NCBI GenBank assembly: GCA_025355105.1
Contig: JANYAE010000081.1
Location: 1-64,000, forward strand
Length of the DNA: 64,000 nt
Reading direction: 5' to 3'
DNA from: Pseudomonadota bacterium
GTDB taxonomy: Bacteria > Pseudomonadota > Gammaproteobacteria > Steroidobacterales > Steroidobacteraceae
Position 1 is the first letter of the stretch. Every line of letters starts with the position of its first letter. The notes under the pieces are model-generated. The model was not told the DNA's origin and ran no database searches. It worked only from the letters and a program-made list of their open reading frames with translations. Made by a program: the position numbers and the translations under genes. Shown in pieces: positions 44,933 to 54,192 of the stretch.

Positions 44933-45643
44933 TCAGCGCCGGTGCGGCACCACGCTGGAGTGCGTGATCAGCGTGCTCGACAGCCGCACCTCCGGGCTGA
45001 GTTGCTGCAGAGTACCGGCAAGCAGATCGGCGGCCTCGGCAAGGGCGCTCATCGGCATCGGGTCGAGTCGCTCCAGGATGAACCACATGCGCGTCGTCGC
45101 GACGTCGATGCGCGTGCGCACGCCCTGTCGCCAGTTCCAGCGGCGGCAGGTCGCGCCACGGTCGTCGACCCAGATCACCTCGCCAGCGGCGACGGTCTCG
45201 ATGGCCGGTACGCCATCCTTCAGCGTATCGAAAGCCTCGTCACCGGCGGCCCGGCCAAGCCGGGGATTGCCGACGTAGGCCGCGACATTCTCGCCGCCGA
45301 TCGGGATCGCGAAGCGCACGCTCAATGCGTTGTAGAGGTCGACCGCTGCGTTGATCGTCGGCAGTCGCCCGTCGCTCGCGACGCGCTTCATCAGCGCCTC
45401 GGCGGAGCACGGCGTTCGCTGTGGTTTGGCGCCGAACGCCCGGTAGGCTGCCCGCCACGCTTCGAGATGCGCCTCGGTCCACGGCGGCGGTGACCGTCCG
45501 TCACCGGCAGCGTCGACGAGCGCGTCGGTGAGCACGTGGCGGACGGCGTTCGCGACGCCCTCGGCGACGACGCTGAGCGCCGCGTAGTCAGGGCGCAACG
45601 CGAAGATCTCAGCTCCGACGGTCGGCATGAAGGCGTTCGGCAT
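44933..45643 (-). CDS. B3/B4 tRNA-binding-domain protein
   Basis: This 236-residue protein matches stand-alone B3/B4 domains related to the editing domain of PheRS beta: LEAWRAAYRAFGAKPQRTPC, SAEALMKRVASDGRLPTINA, VDLYNALSVRFAIPIGGENV and WVDDRGATCRRWNWRQG. Such proteins are thought to bind tRNA or hydrolyse misacylated products. The frame stays open about 75 bases upstream of ATG 45643 without a normal start; ATG 45628 is an alternative. Confidence 0.85.
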   Translation of the reverse strand: MPNAFMPTVGAEIFALRPDYAALSVVAEGVANAVRHVLTDALVDAAGDGRSPPPWTEAHLEAWRAAYRAFGAKPQRTPCSAEALMKRVASDGRLPTINAAVDLYNALSVRFAIPIGGENVAAYVGNPRLGRAAGDEAFDTLKDGVPAIETVAAGEVIWVDDRGATCRRWNWRQGVRTRIDVATTRMWFILERLDPMPMSALAEAADLLAGTLQQLSPEVRLSSTLITHSSVVPHRR

Positions 45644-45689
45644 GCAGTGGTTGAGCTCGTTGACGATGAAGCCCTGGAGCGGGCCTGGC

Positions 45690-45780
45690 CGATATGATGT
45701 AACTTCTATCCATCTTTATGAAACAATCAGTTACGTCAACATCATCAATCTGACGTCAGGTGACTACGTTCGTCCGGAGC
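45690..45780 (-). promoter_or_regulatory. AT-rich promoter region with CTGACGTCAG palindrome
   Basis: An unusually AT-rich stretch for this window, upstream of the B3/B4 gene. On the minus strand TTGACG (45739-45734) is followed by TAAAGA after 15 bases (or AAAGAT after 16), a weak sigma-70-like arrangement. A perfect 10-bp palindrome CTGACGTCAG lies at 45750-45759, with a second ACGTCA at 45733-45738. The function is inferred from position only. Confidence 0.35.
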
Positions 45781-45805
45781 AAACTTGCCGACCTGAGCGC
45801 CGTCA

Positions 45806-46321
45806 CTAGGCGGGCGGCCTCAGCCAGGCGTCTCCGACGGCCTCCGCCTCGATGCGTAGCAGCGTGCGCTTGATCTCGAGGCCGCCGCCGAAGCCGGTGA
45901 GCGACCGGTCAGATCCGACCACGCGGTGGCACGGGACGACGATCGGCCACGGGTTGGCCCCATTCGCGCCACCCACGGCACGGAACGCGGACGGCCGGCC
46001 AACGCGGCGGGCGAGCTCCGCGTAGGAAATCGAGGTCCCGTACGGAATGTTACGCAGCTCGCGCCACACCGAGCGCTGGAAGGTCGTGCCGAGCGGCGCG
46101 AGTTCGACCTCAAAACTCCGTCGTCGCCCGGCGAAGTACTCCGCGAGCTGGGTCGCGAGGCCTCGGAACGGCGCCACCTCCCGGCGCCAGTCGACGGCGG
46201 CCGGAGTCATCCGCACCCTCGACGGGAACTCGATGGCCAGCAGTCCGGTCACGCCCGCGACCAGCCGCAGCGGGCCGATCGGCGTCGCGATCTCGTCATA
46301 GGAGGTGCGATCCTCAGTCAC
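45806..46321 (-). CDS. ogt: Methylated-DNA--protein-cysteine methyltransferase
   Basis: This 171-residue protein has the alkyltransferase active site VVPCHRVVGSDRSLTGFGGG. Preceding it are FQRSVWRELRNIPYGTSISY and RAVGGANGANP, as in Ogt/AdaC proteins. The Cys in PCHR takes the alkyl group from O6-alkylguanine in a suicide repair reaction. Start is GTG 46321. It has no Ada N-terminal domain. Confidence 0.95.
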   Translation of the reverse strand: MTEDRTSYDEIATPIGPLRLVAGVTGLLAIEFPSRVRMTPAAVDWRREVAPFRGLATQLAEYFAGRRRSFEVELAPLGTTFQRSVWRELRNIPYGTSISYAELARRVGRPSAFRAVGGANGANPWPIVVPCHRVVGSDRSLTGFGGGLEIKRTLLRIEAEAVGDAWLRPPA

Positions 46322-46495
46322 ACTTCGTGTCCTCTGAGCTGCCGGAGACCGGGTGGCGGACGGCCCTCACGCGTCTTCGCCGCAAGCAGGCGCAGCGGCG
46401 CGTCGGACTCGCGAGTCCCGAGCGGTGATCCCGACGCGGATAAGCGTATATCATGCGCGGGCATCGCACTCTCCCGCCCGCTTGCAGACCCCCTC

Positions 46496-47752
46496 GTGCC
46501 GCTGAACACGATCTCGACCGCCTGGCCGTTGCTCCTCGGCATGGGCATTTTGATGCTGGGCGCGGGCCTTCTGAGCACCCTGCTCGGGGTGCGAGCGACG
46601 CTCGAGCAGCTGCCCACGCCGGTCATCGGCGTCATCATGTCGAGCTACTACGTCGGCTACCTGCTCGGCACGGTCGTCGCGCCTCACCTGCTGCGCAAGG
46701 TCGGCCACGTCCGCGTGTTCGCCGCGCTCGCGGCGGTGGCATCGGCCGCGACGCTGATCCAGGGCGGTTTCGTCGCACCGGCGCCCTGGGTCGCGATGCG
46801 ATTCGCGACCGGATTGTGCTTCGCCGGCATCTACGTCGTGGCCGAGAGTTGGCTCAACGAGCGCGCGAGCCGCGGCAATCGGTCACGGCTGCTCGCCATC
46901 TACATGGTGGTTCTGTATGTCGGCCTCGGCGCCGCGCAGTACCTGCTGGTGGTGTCGGACCCGCGGACATCGGCGCCGTTCATGCTCGTCTCGGCACTCA
47001 TCTGCCTGGCGATGGTGCCGATCCTGCTCTCGAACCAGCCGATTCCGACCATCGTCGCGCGGAGCCGCGTTCGCTATCGAGACCTGTACCGCGACTCGCC
47101 GCTCGGTGTCGTCGCCGTGACGGTGGCAGGTGTCATCACCTCGATCATCTTCTCGATCGGGCCGGTGTACGCGCGCCTGCGGGGCCTCGACACGGCCGGA
47201 ATCGCGACGTTCATGGCGGGGAGCATCTTCGCCGGCGTAGCAACCCAGTATCCGATCGGCTCGCTTGCCGATCGCATGGACCGGCGGGCGGTAATCGCCG
47301 GCGTCTGCGCCTTGTCGACGCTTGTTGCCGGCAGCATCGCCGCGTTTCCCGGGATGCCGCATGCGCTCTTCCTGACGCTGTCGGCCTGCCTGAGCGGCCT
47401 CGTCCTAACCGTGTATTCGCTCGGCGTCTCGCACGTCAACGACCGGCTCGAACCCATGCAGATGGTCGCGGCCAGCAGCGCGCTGCTGCTCATGAACGGC
47501 GCGGCCGCGATCGTCGGACCCACGCTCGCCAGCTCGGTGATGGCGCTCTACGGTCCGGTGGCGTACTTCCCGACGCTCGGTGCGCTCACCGGCGCGCTGA
47601 CGCTCTACTGCGTGTGGCGCAAGATCCGTCGCACCGCCGTGCCGCAGGCGCAGCGCGGACCGTTCATCACCGCGCAGCCGCAGCCCTGCGCGTCGGTCGG
47701 CGGGTCACAGTGGCTGGACCCCGCGTCGCGCGCACCGGCCGAGAAGCCCTGA
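46496..47752 (+). CDS. MFS transporter (YcaD-like)
   Basis: This 418-residue protein has 12 hydrophobic segments. MFS features include SSYYVGYLLGTVVAPHLLRK, RFATGLCFAGIYVVAESWLN and YPIGSLADRMDRRAVIAG. The ESWLNERA motif after helix 5 is typical of the YcaD subgroup, whose substrates are unknown. Start is GTG 46496, chosen because the first helix begins just after it. It is divergent from ogt with 174 bases between starts. Confidence 0.85.
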   Translation: MPLNTISTAWPLLLGMGILMLGAGLLSTLLGVRATLEQLPTPVIGVIMSSYYVGYLLGTVVAPHLLRKVGHVRVFAALAAVASAATLIQGGFVAPAPWVAMRFATGLCFAGIYVVAESWLNERASRGNRSRLLAIYMVVLYVGLGAAQYLLVVSDPRTSAPFMLVSALICLAMVPILLSNQPIPTIVARSRVRYRDLYRDSPLGVVAVTVAGVITSIIFSIGPVYARLRGLDTAGIATFMAGSIFAGVATQYPIGSLADRMDRRAVIAGVCALSTLVAGSIAAFPGMPHALFLTLSACLSGLVLTVYSLGVSHVNDRLEPMQMVAASSALLLMNGAAAIVGPTLASSVMALYGPVAYFPTLGALTGALTLYCVWRKIRRTAVPQAQRGPFITAQPQPCASVGGSQWLDPASRAPAEKP

Positions 47753-47841
47753 CGTGCCGCGTGGACCGCCGCCGGTCGCGCGATCTCACGGCGCGGGCGC
47801 CGGGCGCAGCGGCTGTCGCCGGATCGATGGACTGATATAGA

Positions 47842-48915
47842 GTGGTCCTGGCGGCGCCCTCGCGCGTGCCGCCGGCGATTGCCAGGGCTGCAGAGGAGCG
47901 CAGAGTCGAAGTGGACGAAGCATTCGGTCGCCGCGACCTGATCAGCGCGGCACGGCTCAAGGCGCTCTCGGTCAAGTCCGACTGGCGAGGGTTCCTGCGG
48001 CTCGGCAGCTACGTCGGCGCCGTCGCGCTTTCGGGGACGACGCTTGCGGCCAGCTGGGGTACGCTCTGGGCGCTGCCGGCCTTCGCCGTGCACGGCACCT
48101 TGCTCAACTTCCTCTACGCCGGCCAGCACGAGCTCAGCCACTGGACGGTCTTTCGAACCAAGGGACTCAACGAGTTCTTCGGTCGGTTGTTCGGCTTCGT
48201 GCTGTTGTACCCGCGCGACTTCGACCAGGTGCAGCATTTCGCCCACCATCGCTTCACTCAGGACTGGGTCCGCGACGGTGAGCTTGCGCGGCCTCGCTAC
48301 ACGCTCGGCTCGTACCTGCTGTGGATGCTCGGGCCGAGCTACTGGTACACGCGCGCGCGGCGCCTCGTCCGCTTTTCACTCGGCAGGATCGACGAGCCCT
48401 ACCTGCCGGCGAGCCGCCGGCCGGGGCTGATCCGCGAGGCCCGCTGGCACCTCACGGGGTACGCGCTGATCGCGGCACTCTCGGCCGCGGCGATGAGCCC
48501 ACTCGCGCTTGAGGTCTGGCTGCTGCCGATGCTGGCGATGAAACCCGTCCACCAGTTGCAGAACACGATCGAGCACCTAGGCCTGCCGCACGTCGACGCG
48601 ATCACGCAGAACACGCGCTCGACCCGCACCAACGCGCTGATGCGCTGGCTGGGCTGGAACATGCAGTTCCACACGGCGCACCACGCGTTCCCGGGCGTAC
48701 CCTGCTATCACCTGCCGGCGCTGCACCACGAGCTGTTCAGTGCCCGCGACAGCGCGCCGCCGACGATGTCGTACCTCGCCTTTCAGTGGGCGGTGTTGCG
48801 TGCATTCTCCGCTGGCCGCACCGAAGCGGACTACCCTGACGGCGCGACGTGGATCGGCGACGACGCTGGCGGCGCGTCGCCCGCGGCGAGCGTCGGCCCG
48901 TCGGCGCAGGCCTAG
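47842..48915 (+). CDS. Membrane fatty-acid desaturase family protein
   Basis: This 357-residue protein has the three histidine boxes of the di-iron desaturase/hydroxylase superfamily: GQHELSH, HFAHHRF and FHTAHHAFP, with hydrophobic helices between them. An additional QLQNTIEHLG adds the fourth His cluster. The enzyme should insert a double bond or hydroxyl into an acyl chain or related lipid; substrate unknown. Start GTG 47842 gives a hydrophilic leader; a later start is possible. A TIM-barrel gene follows after 6 bases. Confidence 0.88.
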   Translation: MVLAAPSRVPPAIARAAEERRVEVDEAFGRRDLISAARLKALSVKSDWRGFLRLGSYVGAVALSGTTLAASWGTLWALPAFAVHGTLLNFLYAGQHELSHWTVFRTKGLNEFFGRLFGFVLLYPRDFDQVQHFAHHRFTQDWVRDGELARPRYTLGSYLLWMLGPSYWYTRARRLVRFSLGRIDEPYLPASRRPGLIREARWHLTGYALIAALSAAAMSPLALEVWLLPMLAMKPVHQLQNTIEHLGLPHVDAITQNTRSTRTNALMRWLGWNMQFHTAHHAFPGVPCYHLPALHHELFSARDSAPPTMSYLAFQWAVLRAFSAGRTEADYPDGATWIGDDAGGASPAASVGPSAQA

Positions 48916-48921
48916 GCCGGC

Positions 48922-49773
48922 GTGGCTCGGCTGCGCGTCTACCAGTCGCTCTGGGCAACCGAGTTGCGCCGGCCGGGCGTGCCGGAAGCGCCGATTCCGG
49001 AGCGCTTCGATCAGGTCCGCGAGGCAGGCTTCGATGGCATGGCCATCGACCTCGGGGCGCTCGACCTCGCGACGGCACGCGGCTGCGGCGTCGAATACGC
49101 GCGCACCGGGCTCAGGGCCCTTGTCACGGCGTTTCCGGACTCGATCGAGTCGCTGCGCCCGGCGCTGCATCTCGCGAAGGACGTCGGCGCGCCGTTCGTC
49201 AACGTCGTCGGGCAGGTCATGCCGCTCGCCGTCGCGGACATGATTCCGTTGATCCGGGCGTGGCTGCGCGTTGCGGCCGAAGAGCGCATGCCGATCCAGT
49301 TTGAGACGCACCGCAACTGCATCACCAACGACCTCTACTCGACGCTACTGCTGCTCGAGGCGGTGCCGGAGATGCGCATGAGTGCGGATCTGTCGCACTA
49401 CGTCGTCGGGCGCGAGATGACGCAGCCGATTTCGGAAGCGAACCAGGACTACGTGTCGCGGATCCTCGCCCGGTCCGACTCGTTCCAGGGGCGCGTCGCG
49501 ACCCGGAACCAGGTGCAGGTGCCGATCGCCTTTCCTCAGCACCGGCCTTGGCTCGACGCCTTCCTCGCGTGGTGGAAGGAGGGCTTCGCGGCGTGGCAGG
49601 CGCGGCGACCGGGCGAGGACCCGGTCTTCATTTGCGAGCTCGGGCCGCCGAATTACGCCATGACCGACGCGCACGGGGACGAGCTATCCGATCGCTGGCA
49701 GGAGGCGCTCGAGCTGCGGCGATTCGCGCGTGCGTTGTGGGCCGACGTCGAGTCCGCCGCGGGCGCACGCTAG
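48922..49773 (+). CDS. Sugar-phosphate isomerase/epimerase-like TIM-barrel protein
   Basis: This 283-residue protein fits the xylose-isomerase-like (AP endonuclease 2) barrel. Candidate metal ligands sit in strand ends: QFETHRNCITNDL (Glu), RMSADLSHYVV (Asp/His) and FICELGPPNYAM (Glu). Start is GTG 48922, 6 bases after the desaturase stop, so the pair is probably co-transcribed; why a sugar-type barrel travels with a desaturase is unclear. Confidence 0.8.
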   Translation: MARLRVYQSLWATELRRPGVPEAPIPERFDQVREAGFDGMAIDLGALDLATARGCGVEYARTGLRALVTAFPDSIESLRPALHLAKDVGAPFVNVVGQVMPLAVADMIPLIRAWLRVAAEERMPIQFETHRNCITNDLYSTLLLLEAVPEMRMSADLSHYVVGREMTQPISEANQDYVSRILARSDSFQGRVATRNQVQVPIAFPQHRPWLDAFLAWWKEGFAAWQARRPGEDPVFICELGPPNYAMTDAHGDELSDRWQEALELRRFARALWADVESAAGAR

Positions 49774-49912
49774 CGGTCCAATGTACCGGCCGCGCGGGGG
49801 CGCGAACGGCTATCCTGCCTGCGGCGGCGCGGCGCTTCTCCCGGTCGATCGGCGCCCGGCCGCCACTGCGCGGCGACCTCGATTCAGAAGCACGGCCGCC
49901 GGAGGCAACCTG

Positions 49913-50602
49913 ATGCGCTCTGATTCCATGGCTCGGCTGCTGGCCCTTGCCGAGGTCGTCGCGGTGGTGGCCGCCGGCTTCACGACGCGGGCCGTGCTGC
50001 GGCAGCTGGGCGCCGGTATCGTGTCCGGTTCCCTCGCCATCCTCATCCTGCTTGCGCTCGCGACCTGGTTGCTGCGACGCCGCGGCATCGGTTGGCGCGA
50101 ACTCGGAGTCCGCCGGCCCGCGGACATCGGCGTCGCCGCGGCGTGGACCGCGGGCCTGCTGTTTGTCGACATGCTCTTGGTTCCGTCTCTGACCGGGCTG
50201 CTCGGGAACGCGCTCGGCTGGCCCCGGCAGCATCTCGACGCATTTGCCGACCTGCACGGTCATCTGCTGCGCTATCTCGTCCTGTTGATACCGATCAGCT
50301 GGGGCTCGGCCGCTTTCGGCGAGGAACTGATCTTTCGCGGCTTTCTCACGCGGCGTATGTCGGACATGCTGGGCGGCACGCGCGGCGCCGACATCGCGGC
50401 GACCCTCGTGCAGGCGGCGCTGTTTGCGCTCGGACATGCGTACCTCGGGCCGCGTGGCATGATGAACGCCGGTGCGCTTGGCCTCGCCGGCGGGCTGGTC
50501 TATCGCTGGAACGGGCGCAACCTCTGGCCGCTGTTTATTGCGCACGGGCTGGTCGACACGATCGGGATTTCCGTGCTCTATTTCGGCGTCCCGCATTCCT
50601 GA
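49913..50602 (+). CDS. CPBP-family intramembrane metalloprotease (Rce1/Abi type)
   Basis: The 229-residue product from ATG 49913 (GGAGG 8 bases upstream) has about 7 hydrophobic segments. The CPBP motifs are AAFGEELIFRGFLTRRM (EExxxR), AALFALGHAY (FxxxH) and PLFIAHGLVDT (HxxxD/N). Family members are intramembrane glutamate proteases; bacterial roles range from bacteriocin processing to immunity. No bacteriocin gene is next to it. Confidence 0.9.
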   Translation: MRSDSMARLLALAEVVAVVAAGFTTRAVLRQLGAGIVSGSLAILILLALATWLLRRRGIGWRELGVRRPADIGVAAAWTAGLLFVDMLLVPSLTGLLGNALGWPRQHLDAFADLHGHLLRYLVLLIPISWGSAAFGEELIFRGFLTRRMSDMLGGTRGADIAATLVQAALFALGHAYLGPRGMMNAGALGLAGGLVYRWNGRNLWPLFIAHGLVDTIGISVLYFGVPHS

Positions 50603-50712
50603 GCGAGGCGCCTTTGGCGGAGCCCCGGTCGGCAACGCGAACGTGGTCATCACGCTGGCAGCGCCGCGCTCCGCGCTGCGGCGACGTCGGAGCGCTTCTG
50701 CCGTCGCCAGCG

Positions 50713-50928
50713 CTACGGAGGGGTGACCGGCCTGCCCGGCGAAACGGCCACGACCAGCTTGTCCATTTGCTGGCGGATCAGCCGCAGCTCGGTGACGAGT
50801 TCCCGCAGTGCCTCGGCCATCACCTTGAACTCGGCGTTGGCCGCCAAGCCGGGGTTACCGAAACTGCGCCGGTCCGCGGCAGCCTGGTCAAGTTCGCTGA
50901 TCGTCGTGTCGGGAGTCTTGGCATTCAT
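50713..50928 (-). CDS. Small hypothetical protein
   Basis: A 71-residue frame from ATG 50928 reads MNAKTPDTTISELDQAAADR, then NAEFKVMAEALRELVTELRL and IRQQMDKLVVAV. The second half is a likely amphipathic helix or coiled coil. No family recognised. The frame is open upstream with an Arg/Pro-rich extension that looks non-coding. Supported only by sensible composition. Confidence 0.45.
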   Translation of the reverse strand: MNAKTPDTTISELDQAAADRRSFGNPGLAANAEFKVMAEALRELVTELRLIRQQMDKLVVAVSPGRPVTPP

Positions 50929-51391
50929 GGCGGGCGGACCTGGCGGACGTACTGGCGCGAAGTGCGCAGTGCAGTATGCGCCGACCGCTGGGCCGCCGCC
51001 GAGGGACCTCGCCACTCCGGTTGCCGCGCTCGGCCTCTCGGGAGGAAGCCGGGATGGACTGCGTCGGCGGTCGGCGCAGCGCCATCGGCCGCGCCCGAGC
51101 CGGCCGCCAGCGGCGAGCCGCGCGGTACCGTCGGCGTATCCGACGTACCCGACGGGCGCGACGGCGACACCGGCTTCGCATGCGCCTCGCCGCTTCCGGC
51201 CGGCACGTCGGCGCTTCAGGACCGGCAGTCGCACCGGGCGGATCCGAGATGAGTGCGCGTCTCGCAGGTGATGAAGTCTTGGCATTCGCGCCGCCTGCCG
51301 CTTGGAAACGCGGACCCGGAGGCAATTCTGTATCGGGTCCTGATCCTCTAAAGTACCGGACAATCGGTCCAGTGGCCCTTGGAGCTACCTC
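50929..51391. other. Intergenic stretch, no supported gene
   Basis: About 460 bases between the small hypothetical gene and the ABM-domain gene. Translations in all frames are Pro/Ala/Arg-rich. I see no repeat or RNA. Confidence 0.5.
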
Positions 51392-51676
51392 ATGCATGTC
51401 CTCGCCCGCATCACCTTCAAACCGGAGTCCGCCAACGCCGCGCGCGCCATTCTCACCCGGCTCGCGACGCAGTCACGTCGCGAGGCCGGCTGCATTTCCT
51501 ATCTCGTCTTCCAGCAAGCAGCGGCACCGCACGTCTTCCAGACGGTCGAGGAGTGGCGTGACGCCGCATCCGCCGACGCGCACCTGATGTCGCCGCATGT
51601 CGGCGCGGCCTTCGCCACCGCTGGCCCGCTGCTCGCCGGTGCGCCGGAGATCTTGCCCTACCAGCAGCTCAGCTGA
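51392..51676 (+). CDS. Antibiotic biosynthesis monooxygenase (ABM) domain protein, YgiN-like
   Basis: This 94-residue protein has the ABM ferredoxin-like fold pattern: MHVLARITFKPESANAARAI, RREAGCISYLVFQQ, FQTVEEWRDAASADAHLMSP. Small ABM proteins act as quinol monooxygenases or haem-degrading enzymes without a bound cofactor. It precedes the PaaK-like gene by 27 bases on the same strand. Confidence 0.88.
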   Translation: MHVLARITFKPESANAARAILTRLATQSRREAGCISYLVFQQAAAPHVFQTVEEWRDAASADAHLMSPHVGAAFATAGPLLAGAPEILPYQQLS

Positions 51677-51703
51677 GCCCTATGGCGGGGCCGGGAGCAT
51701 CCC

Positions 51704-53074
51704 ATGTCGAGCAGTCTTTGGACCCTGCTGCGCGTGCTGCGGGAGCGGAGCGTGCAGGAGCGATCGTGCCGCTGGAGCCGAGCACGGCTCGCGGCGCACC
51801 AGGCCGAGGCGTTCGAAGCGCTGCGACGTGAAGCACTGCGAGCTTCGCCTTTCTACCGCGCCTTTCATCGCGGCCTTGAGCGTGCACCCATCGGCGAGCT
51901 GCCAATCCTGACGAAGGCTCGCATGATGGAGCGCTTCGACGAGCTGGTCACGGACCGCCGGATCCGGCTCGCTGATGTCGAGGCCTACCTCCGCTCCGGC
52001 GCGGCCGACCTGTACCTTGACCGCTACGTCGTGCTGGCCACGTCCGGCAGCACGGGGCGCCGAGGCGTATTCGTGTTTGACGAGCGCGAATGGATCCGGG
52101 CGGTCGCCGCCATCGCGCGGCCGATTCAGTGGGCCGCTGCGTCGCGCGCGAGGCGCCGGCCGCCGCGCGCGGCGCTGGTCGCGGCAGGCGCATCATGGCA
52201 CTACTCGGCACGCGTCGGCGCGGCGCTCGCAAATCGGCTCGCCCCGGCACTGCGCCTCGATGCCGCGACTCCGATTCCAGAGTTGGTGCGACGGCTCAAC
52301 GAATGGCAGCCGGAGGCGGTCGCGACCTACCCGTCGGTGCTGCGGCAACTGGCCGCGGAGCAGCTGGCCGGCCGCCTCGTGATCCCGCTCGCGCACGTCG
52401 CAACGAGCGCCGAAGTGCTGACCCGGGAGGTCCGCGCGATCGTGCGCCGCGCTTGGACAATCGAGGTTCAGGATACCTACGGGGCCACCAAGTACGCGCC
52501 GATTGCGAGCGAATGCCCGCACGGGCGCAAGCACCTGTTCGAAAACGGCGCGATTGTCGAAATCGTCGACGACGCCGGCCGCCCGGTGGCTGACGGTCAG
52601 GCGGGCACAAGAGTGCTCCTCACGGTATTCGCGCGTCGCACGCAGCCACTGATCCGCTACGAGCTGAGCGACATGCTGCGTCCCTCGGCCGAGGTGTGCC
52701 CCTGCGGTCGGCCGTTCCGGGTGATCAGCGCCATCGACGGGCGCGAGGAGGACATCCTCGAATTTCCAGACCCGTCCGGCCGGCAGGTTGCGGTTCATCC
52801 GAACGGCTTTCACGACATCCTCGAAAAGGTGGCTGCCGAGGCGTGGCAGATCGAACACCTGCAGTCCGCGCTGGTGGTGCGGCTGGTGGGTGCGAGCAGC
52901 TCGGCCGCGGCCGCCGTTGCGGCGGACATCCGCCGGTTGCTGCTGACGCTCGGTGCCGATCCGCCACCGATCGAGGTGCGCATCGAGGCGCGTCTCGAAC
53001 GCGGCGCCTCCGGCAAGGCGCCGCTGATCGTGTCGCGGCGCGCAGTTGCGCCGGCGGCGGCCTCTGCAGGCTAG
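51704..53074 (+). CDS. PaaK-like adenylate-forming ligase (phenylacetate-CoA ligase / F390-synthetase type)
   Basis: This 456-residue protein has the ATP-binding P-loop VLATSGSTGRRGVFVFDERE, YGATKYAPIASECPHGRK, and the hinge/lower-domain segment RYELSDMLRPSA, followed by CPCGRPFRVISAIDGREEDI. This is the PaaK/CapK (F390 synthetase-like) pattern. Such enzymes activate a carboxylic acid with ATP. The carrier (CoA or otherwise) and acid are unknown. The close ABM gene hints at an aromatic or quinone substrate; that is inference. Confidence 0.85.
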   Translation: MSSSLWTLLRVLRERSVQERSCRWSRARLAAHQAEAFEALRREALRASPFYRAFHRGLERAPIGELPILTKARMMERFDELVTDRRIRLADVEAYLRSGAADLYLDRYVVLATSGSTGRRGVFVFDEREWIRAVAAIARPIQWAAASRARRRPPRAALVAAGASWHYSARVGAALANRLAPALRLDAATPIPELVRRLNEWQPEAVATYPSVLRQLAAEQLAGRLVIPLAHVATSAEVLTREVRAIVRRAWTIEVQDTYGATKYAPIASECPHGRKHLFENGAIVEIVDDAGRPVADGQAGTRVLLTVFARRTQPLIRYELSDMLRPSAEVCPCGRPFRVISAIDGREEDILEFPDPSGRQVAVHPNGFHDILEKVAAEAWQIEHLQSALVVRLVGASSSAAAAVAADIRRLLLTLGADPPPIEVRIEARLERGASGKAPLIVSRRAVAPAAASAG

Positions 53075-53217
53075 CGGCACTCGCACTGGCCTGAGTTCGC
53101 CGGCAGCGCGCATTGGCGCTTGAGTCGTGGAGCAGCCCCGTCCGGTCGCCGGTTGAGCTGCGCCCGCGGGGGGGCGTTCTGCGAGAATCCCATGCAGGAG
53201 TACCAGGAGGCTGCAGC

Positions 53218-53970
53218 GTGAATGCCCCAGGGCCTGAAGCGACGGCCGAGCCGGCGGACGGCGCTCGATTCCCGCGCTTCGCACGGCGCGTCCGGGCACT
53301 GTGGCTGGACGTGTTGGCGTTCGTCGTCCTCTACGTCGCGTGGATCCTGGGACTCGACTGGCTCTACCAGTTTCCGCCATTCGTGCGGATTGCCGCCATC
53401 CTCGTCCCGGTGATGTTCCTCGAGCCCGCGCTGGTGGCTTGGACCGGCGGCACGCTCGGGCACCACGTCGTTGGCGTCCGGGTTCGCGACGCGAGGGCAG
53501 ATCGGCGCATCGGCTTCGGGCGCGCGTTCGGTCGCGCGGCGCTCAAGGCCGCATTCGGCTGGGCGTCGCTCGTGTTCGCGCTCGTCGGGCGCCGCCACCA
53601 GGCGGCCCACGACGTCGTGACGCGCTCGATGGTCGTGCTCAAGGATCCCGGCCGCCTGCCGCCGTCCGAGGTGCTCGAGTCGCGCGCGCAGGAGGCGCTC
53701 GACTATCGCTACCCGCCGCCGTGGCAGCGCGTCGCGGTGACCTTCGCCTGGTGGATCGGCGCGACGGCCGTGTATGTGCTTGCGCTGCTCATGATCGGCG
53801 CGCTCGGCTGCGTACCACGACGTGGCTGCGGTCCGTGGACCGTGGCCGTCATCATCGCCAACTTTGCGTGGACGATGTCCGTGTTGACGATTCCGGCCTT
53901 CGGCTGGTACGGCCGTTTGCGCGGCGCGCGGCGCGTCCGCAACGCGGCGCTCACACCTCACGAGACGTAG
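53218..53970 (+). CDS. RDD-family membrane protein
   Basis: The 250-residue product starts at GTG 53218 (AGGAGG 8 bases upstream). It has four or five membrane segments and the RDD pattern RFARRVRALWLDVLAFVVLY, then GGTLGHHVVGVRVRDARADR, RRHQAAHDVVTRSMVV. The conserved Arg and two Asp are present. Family function is unsettled; transport has been proposed for some members. Confidence 0.85.
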   Translation: MNAPGPEATAEPADGARFPRFARRVRALWLDVLAFVVLYVAWILGLDWLYQFPPFVRIAAILVPVMFLEPALVAWTGGTLGHHVVGVRVRDARADRRIGFGRAFGRAALKAAFGWASLVFALVGRRHQAAHDVVTRSMVVLKDPGRLPPSEVLESRAQEALDYRYPPPWQRVAVTFAWWIGATAVYVLALLMIGALGCVPRRGCGPWTVAVIIANFAWTMSVLTIPAFGWYGRLRGARRVRNAALTPHET

Positions 53971-54192
53971 CCGAGGGCCGGCGCTTCAGCTTGCGGCCGG
54001 CCACAACGCGGCCGTGTCGCCATCACTTGCGCAGCCGGGCCCGTCAGCCTCCGCTGATCCGCGGGCGGTGCCGCACTCCGGCCGCCGGTCGATTCGCAGG
54101 CCAGCGGTCTGCGGCCAGCGCGAAACTCGCCGAAGCGCGCGCCGGACGGCGCAGCGCTCGTGGCCGGCCCGCGTGACCCGCTGCGGCTCGGC

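Noticed and set aside
49913-50602. Bacteriocin immunity role for the CPBP protease
   Set aside because: No bacteriocin-like precursor or ABC exporter is adjacent; the family is too broad to infer immunity.
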